Of a stretch of DNA of 5,947 bases, positions 5,678-5,947 are shown piece by piece. Origin of the DNA: Nitrospira sp. GTDB lineage: Bacteria > Nitrospirota > Thermodesulfovibrionia > Thermodesulfovibrionales > SM23-35. A program made the translations under genes and the position numbers. How positions within the stretch are numbered: the stretch's first letter is position 1; each line of letters starts with the position of its first letter. Location: positions 1-5,947 of the forward strand of contig VGWY01000160.1 of assembly GCA_016873575.1 (NCBI GenBank). The letters run 5' to 3'. The notes under the pieces are model-generated. The model saw nothing but the letters and a program-made list of their open reading frames with translations, ran no database searches and had not been told where the DNA came from.

Positions 5678-5947
5678 ATGGCACTCTTTAATTACGCAAC
5701 AAAAGAGATCACTATTAAAGTAGTCTATTATGGTCCTGGTTTGAGCGGGAAGACAACAAACCTTCAATACCTTCATACTGTGCTTGAACCTGATCGGAAA
5801 GGAAAGCTCTTATCTCTTGCCACAGAGACTGACAGGACACTCTTCTTTGATTTCATGCCTGTTGAGTTCGGAAAGATAAAAGATTTTTCCATACGGTTTC
5901 AGCTCTATACCGTCCCGGGCCAGGTCAGATATAATGCGACCCGGAAA
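5678..5947 (+). CDS. mglA: MglA-family small Ras-like GTPase (partial, C-terminus outside the window)
   Basis: The frame is open from the ATG at 5678 to the right edge, giving 90 codons of a protein that is normally about 195 residues. MglA is a bacterial Ras-like switch that, with GTP bound, sets cell polarity and directs gliding or type IV pilus motility; its MglB (Roadblock) partner stimulates GTP hydrolysis. The P-loop is GPGLSGKT (19-26). Switch I reads LATETDRTLFFDF with R53 and T54, and switch II reads LYTVPGQ with T78 and Q82; R53, T78 and Q82 fall at the same residue numbers as in Myxococcus MglA. Thr78 in place of the usual DxxG Asp is the family hallmark. The ATG lies 6 bases after the upstream stop, so the gene is almost certainly co-transcribed with the GGDEF gene; no Shine-Dalgarno sequence is evident. 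No mglB is visible in the window, although it could lie downstream. The nucleotide-specificity motifs are beyond the edge. Confidence 0.95.
   Translation, partial: MALFNYATKEITIKVVYYGPGLSGKTTNLQYLHTVLEPDRKGKLLSLATETDRTLFFDFMPVEFGKIKDFSIRFQLYTVPGQVRYNATRK

Noticed and set aside
4793..5776. Minus-strand frames 4793-5077 and 5492-5776
   Set aside because: They are antisense to the GAF-GGDEF and mglA coding sequences, which carry recognisable motifs.
1..5947. CRISPR array, tRNA or rRNA genes, intact mobile elements
   Set aside because: There are no regularly spaced repeats, cloverleaf-like segments, rRNA-like stretches or transposase/integrase reading frames anywhere in the window.

Overview
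This is a moderately AT-rich window (about 40% G+C by eye) from a Gram-negative-type, probably motile, environmental bacterium. A sigma-54-dependent response regulator, a zinc-ribbon PilZ protein, a SecA with an extra segment in its first nucleotide-binding domain, a GAF-GGDEF enzyme and an MglA-family GTPase together suggest the Nitrospirota or the former Deltaproteobacteria. This placement is inferred from gene content and protein style, not from a marker gene.

Layout. Bases 3-794 (minus strand) encode the first 264 residues of an NtrC-type response regulator; its C-terminus lies beyond the left edge. Bases 795-1093 are a divergent intergenic region holding a long perfect inverted repeat, a pair of imperfect direct repeats and plausible promoters in both directions. 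From about 1112 to the right edge everything reads rightward: a short zinc-ribbon/PilZ protein, a 125-base gap with TTGCATT repeats and a promoter-like element, complete secA (1609-4281), a 465-residue pseudo-receiver/GAF/GGDEF protein whose start overlaps the secA stop by 8 bases, and 6 bases later the first 90 codons of an mglA-like GTPase that runs off the right edge.

How the parts may work together. SecA is the housekeeping motor of protein export. The other genes look like signalling and motility functions: a predicted cyclic-di-GMP receptor (PilZ), a cyclic-dinucleotide synthase (GGDEF) and a polarity/motility switch GTPase (MglA). The main observation is that the GGDEF protein has Ser357 where diguanylate cyclases normally have the guanine-contacting Asp (GHxxGD reads GHLVGS). 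This is the signature substitution of the 'Hypr' GGDEF enzymes, which make 3',3'-cyclic AMP-GMP. A Hypr-like synthase directly upstream of mglA, and translationally overlapping secA, suggests a cGAMP-to-surface-motility module. The substitution and gene order are seen in the sequence; the chemistry and the pathway link are inferred.
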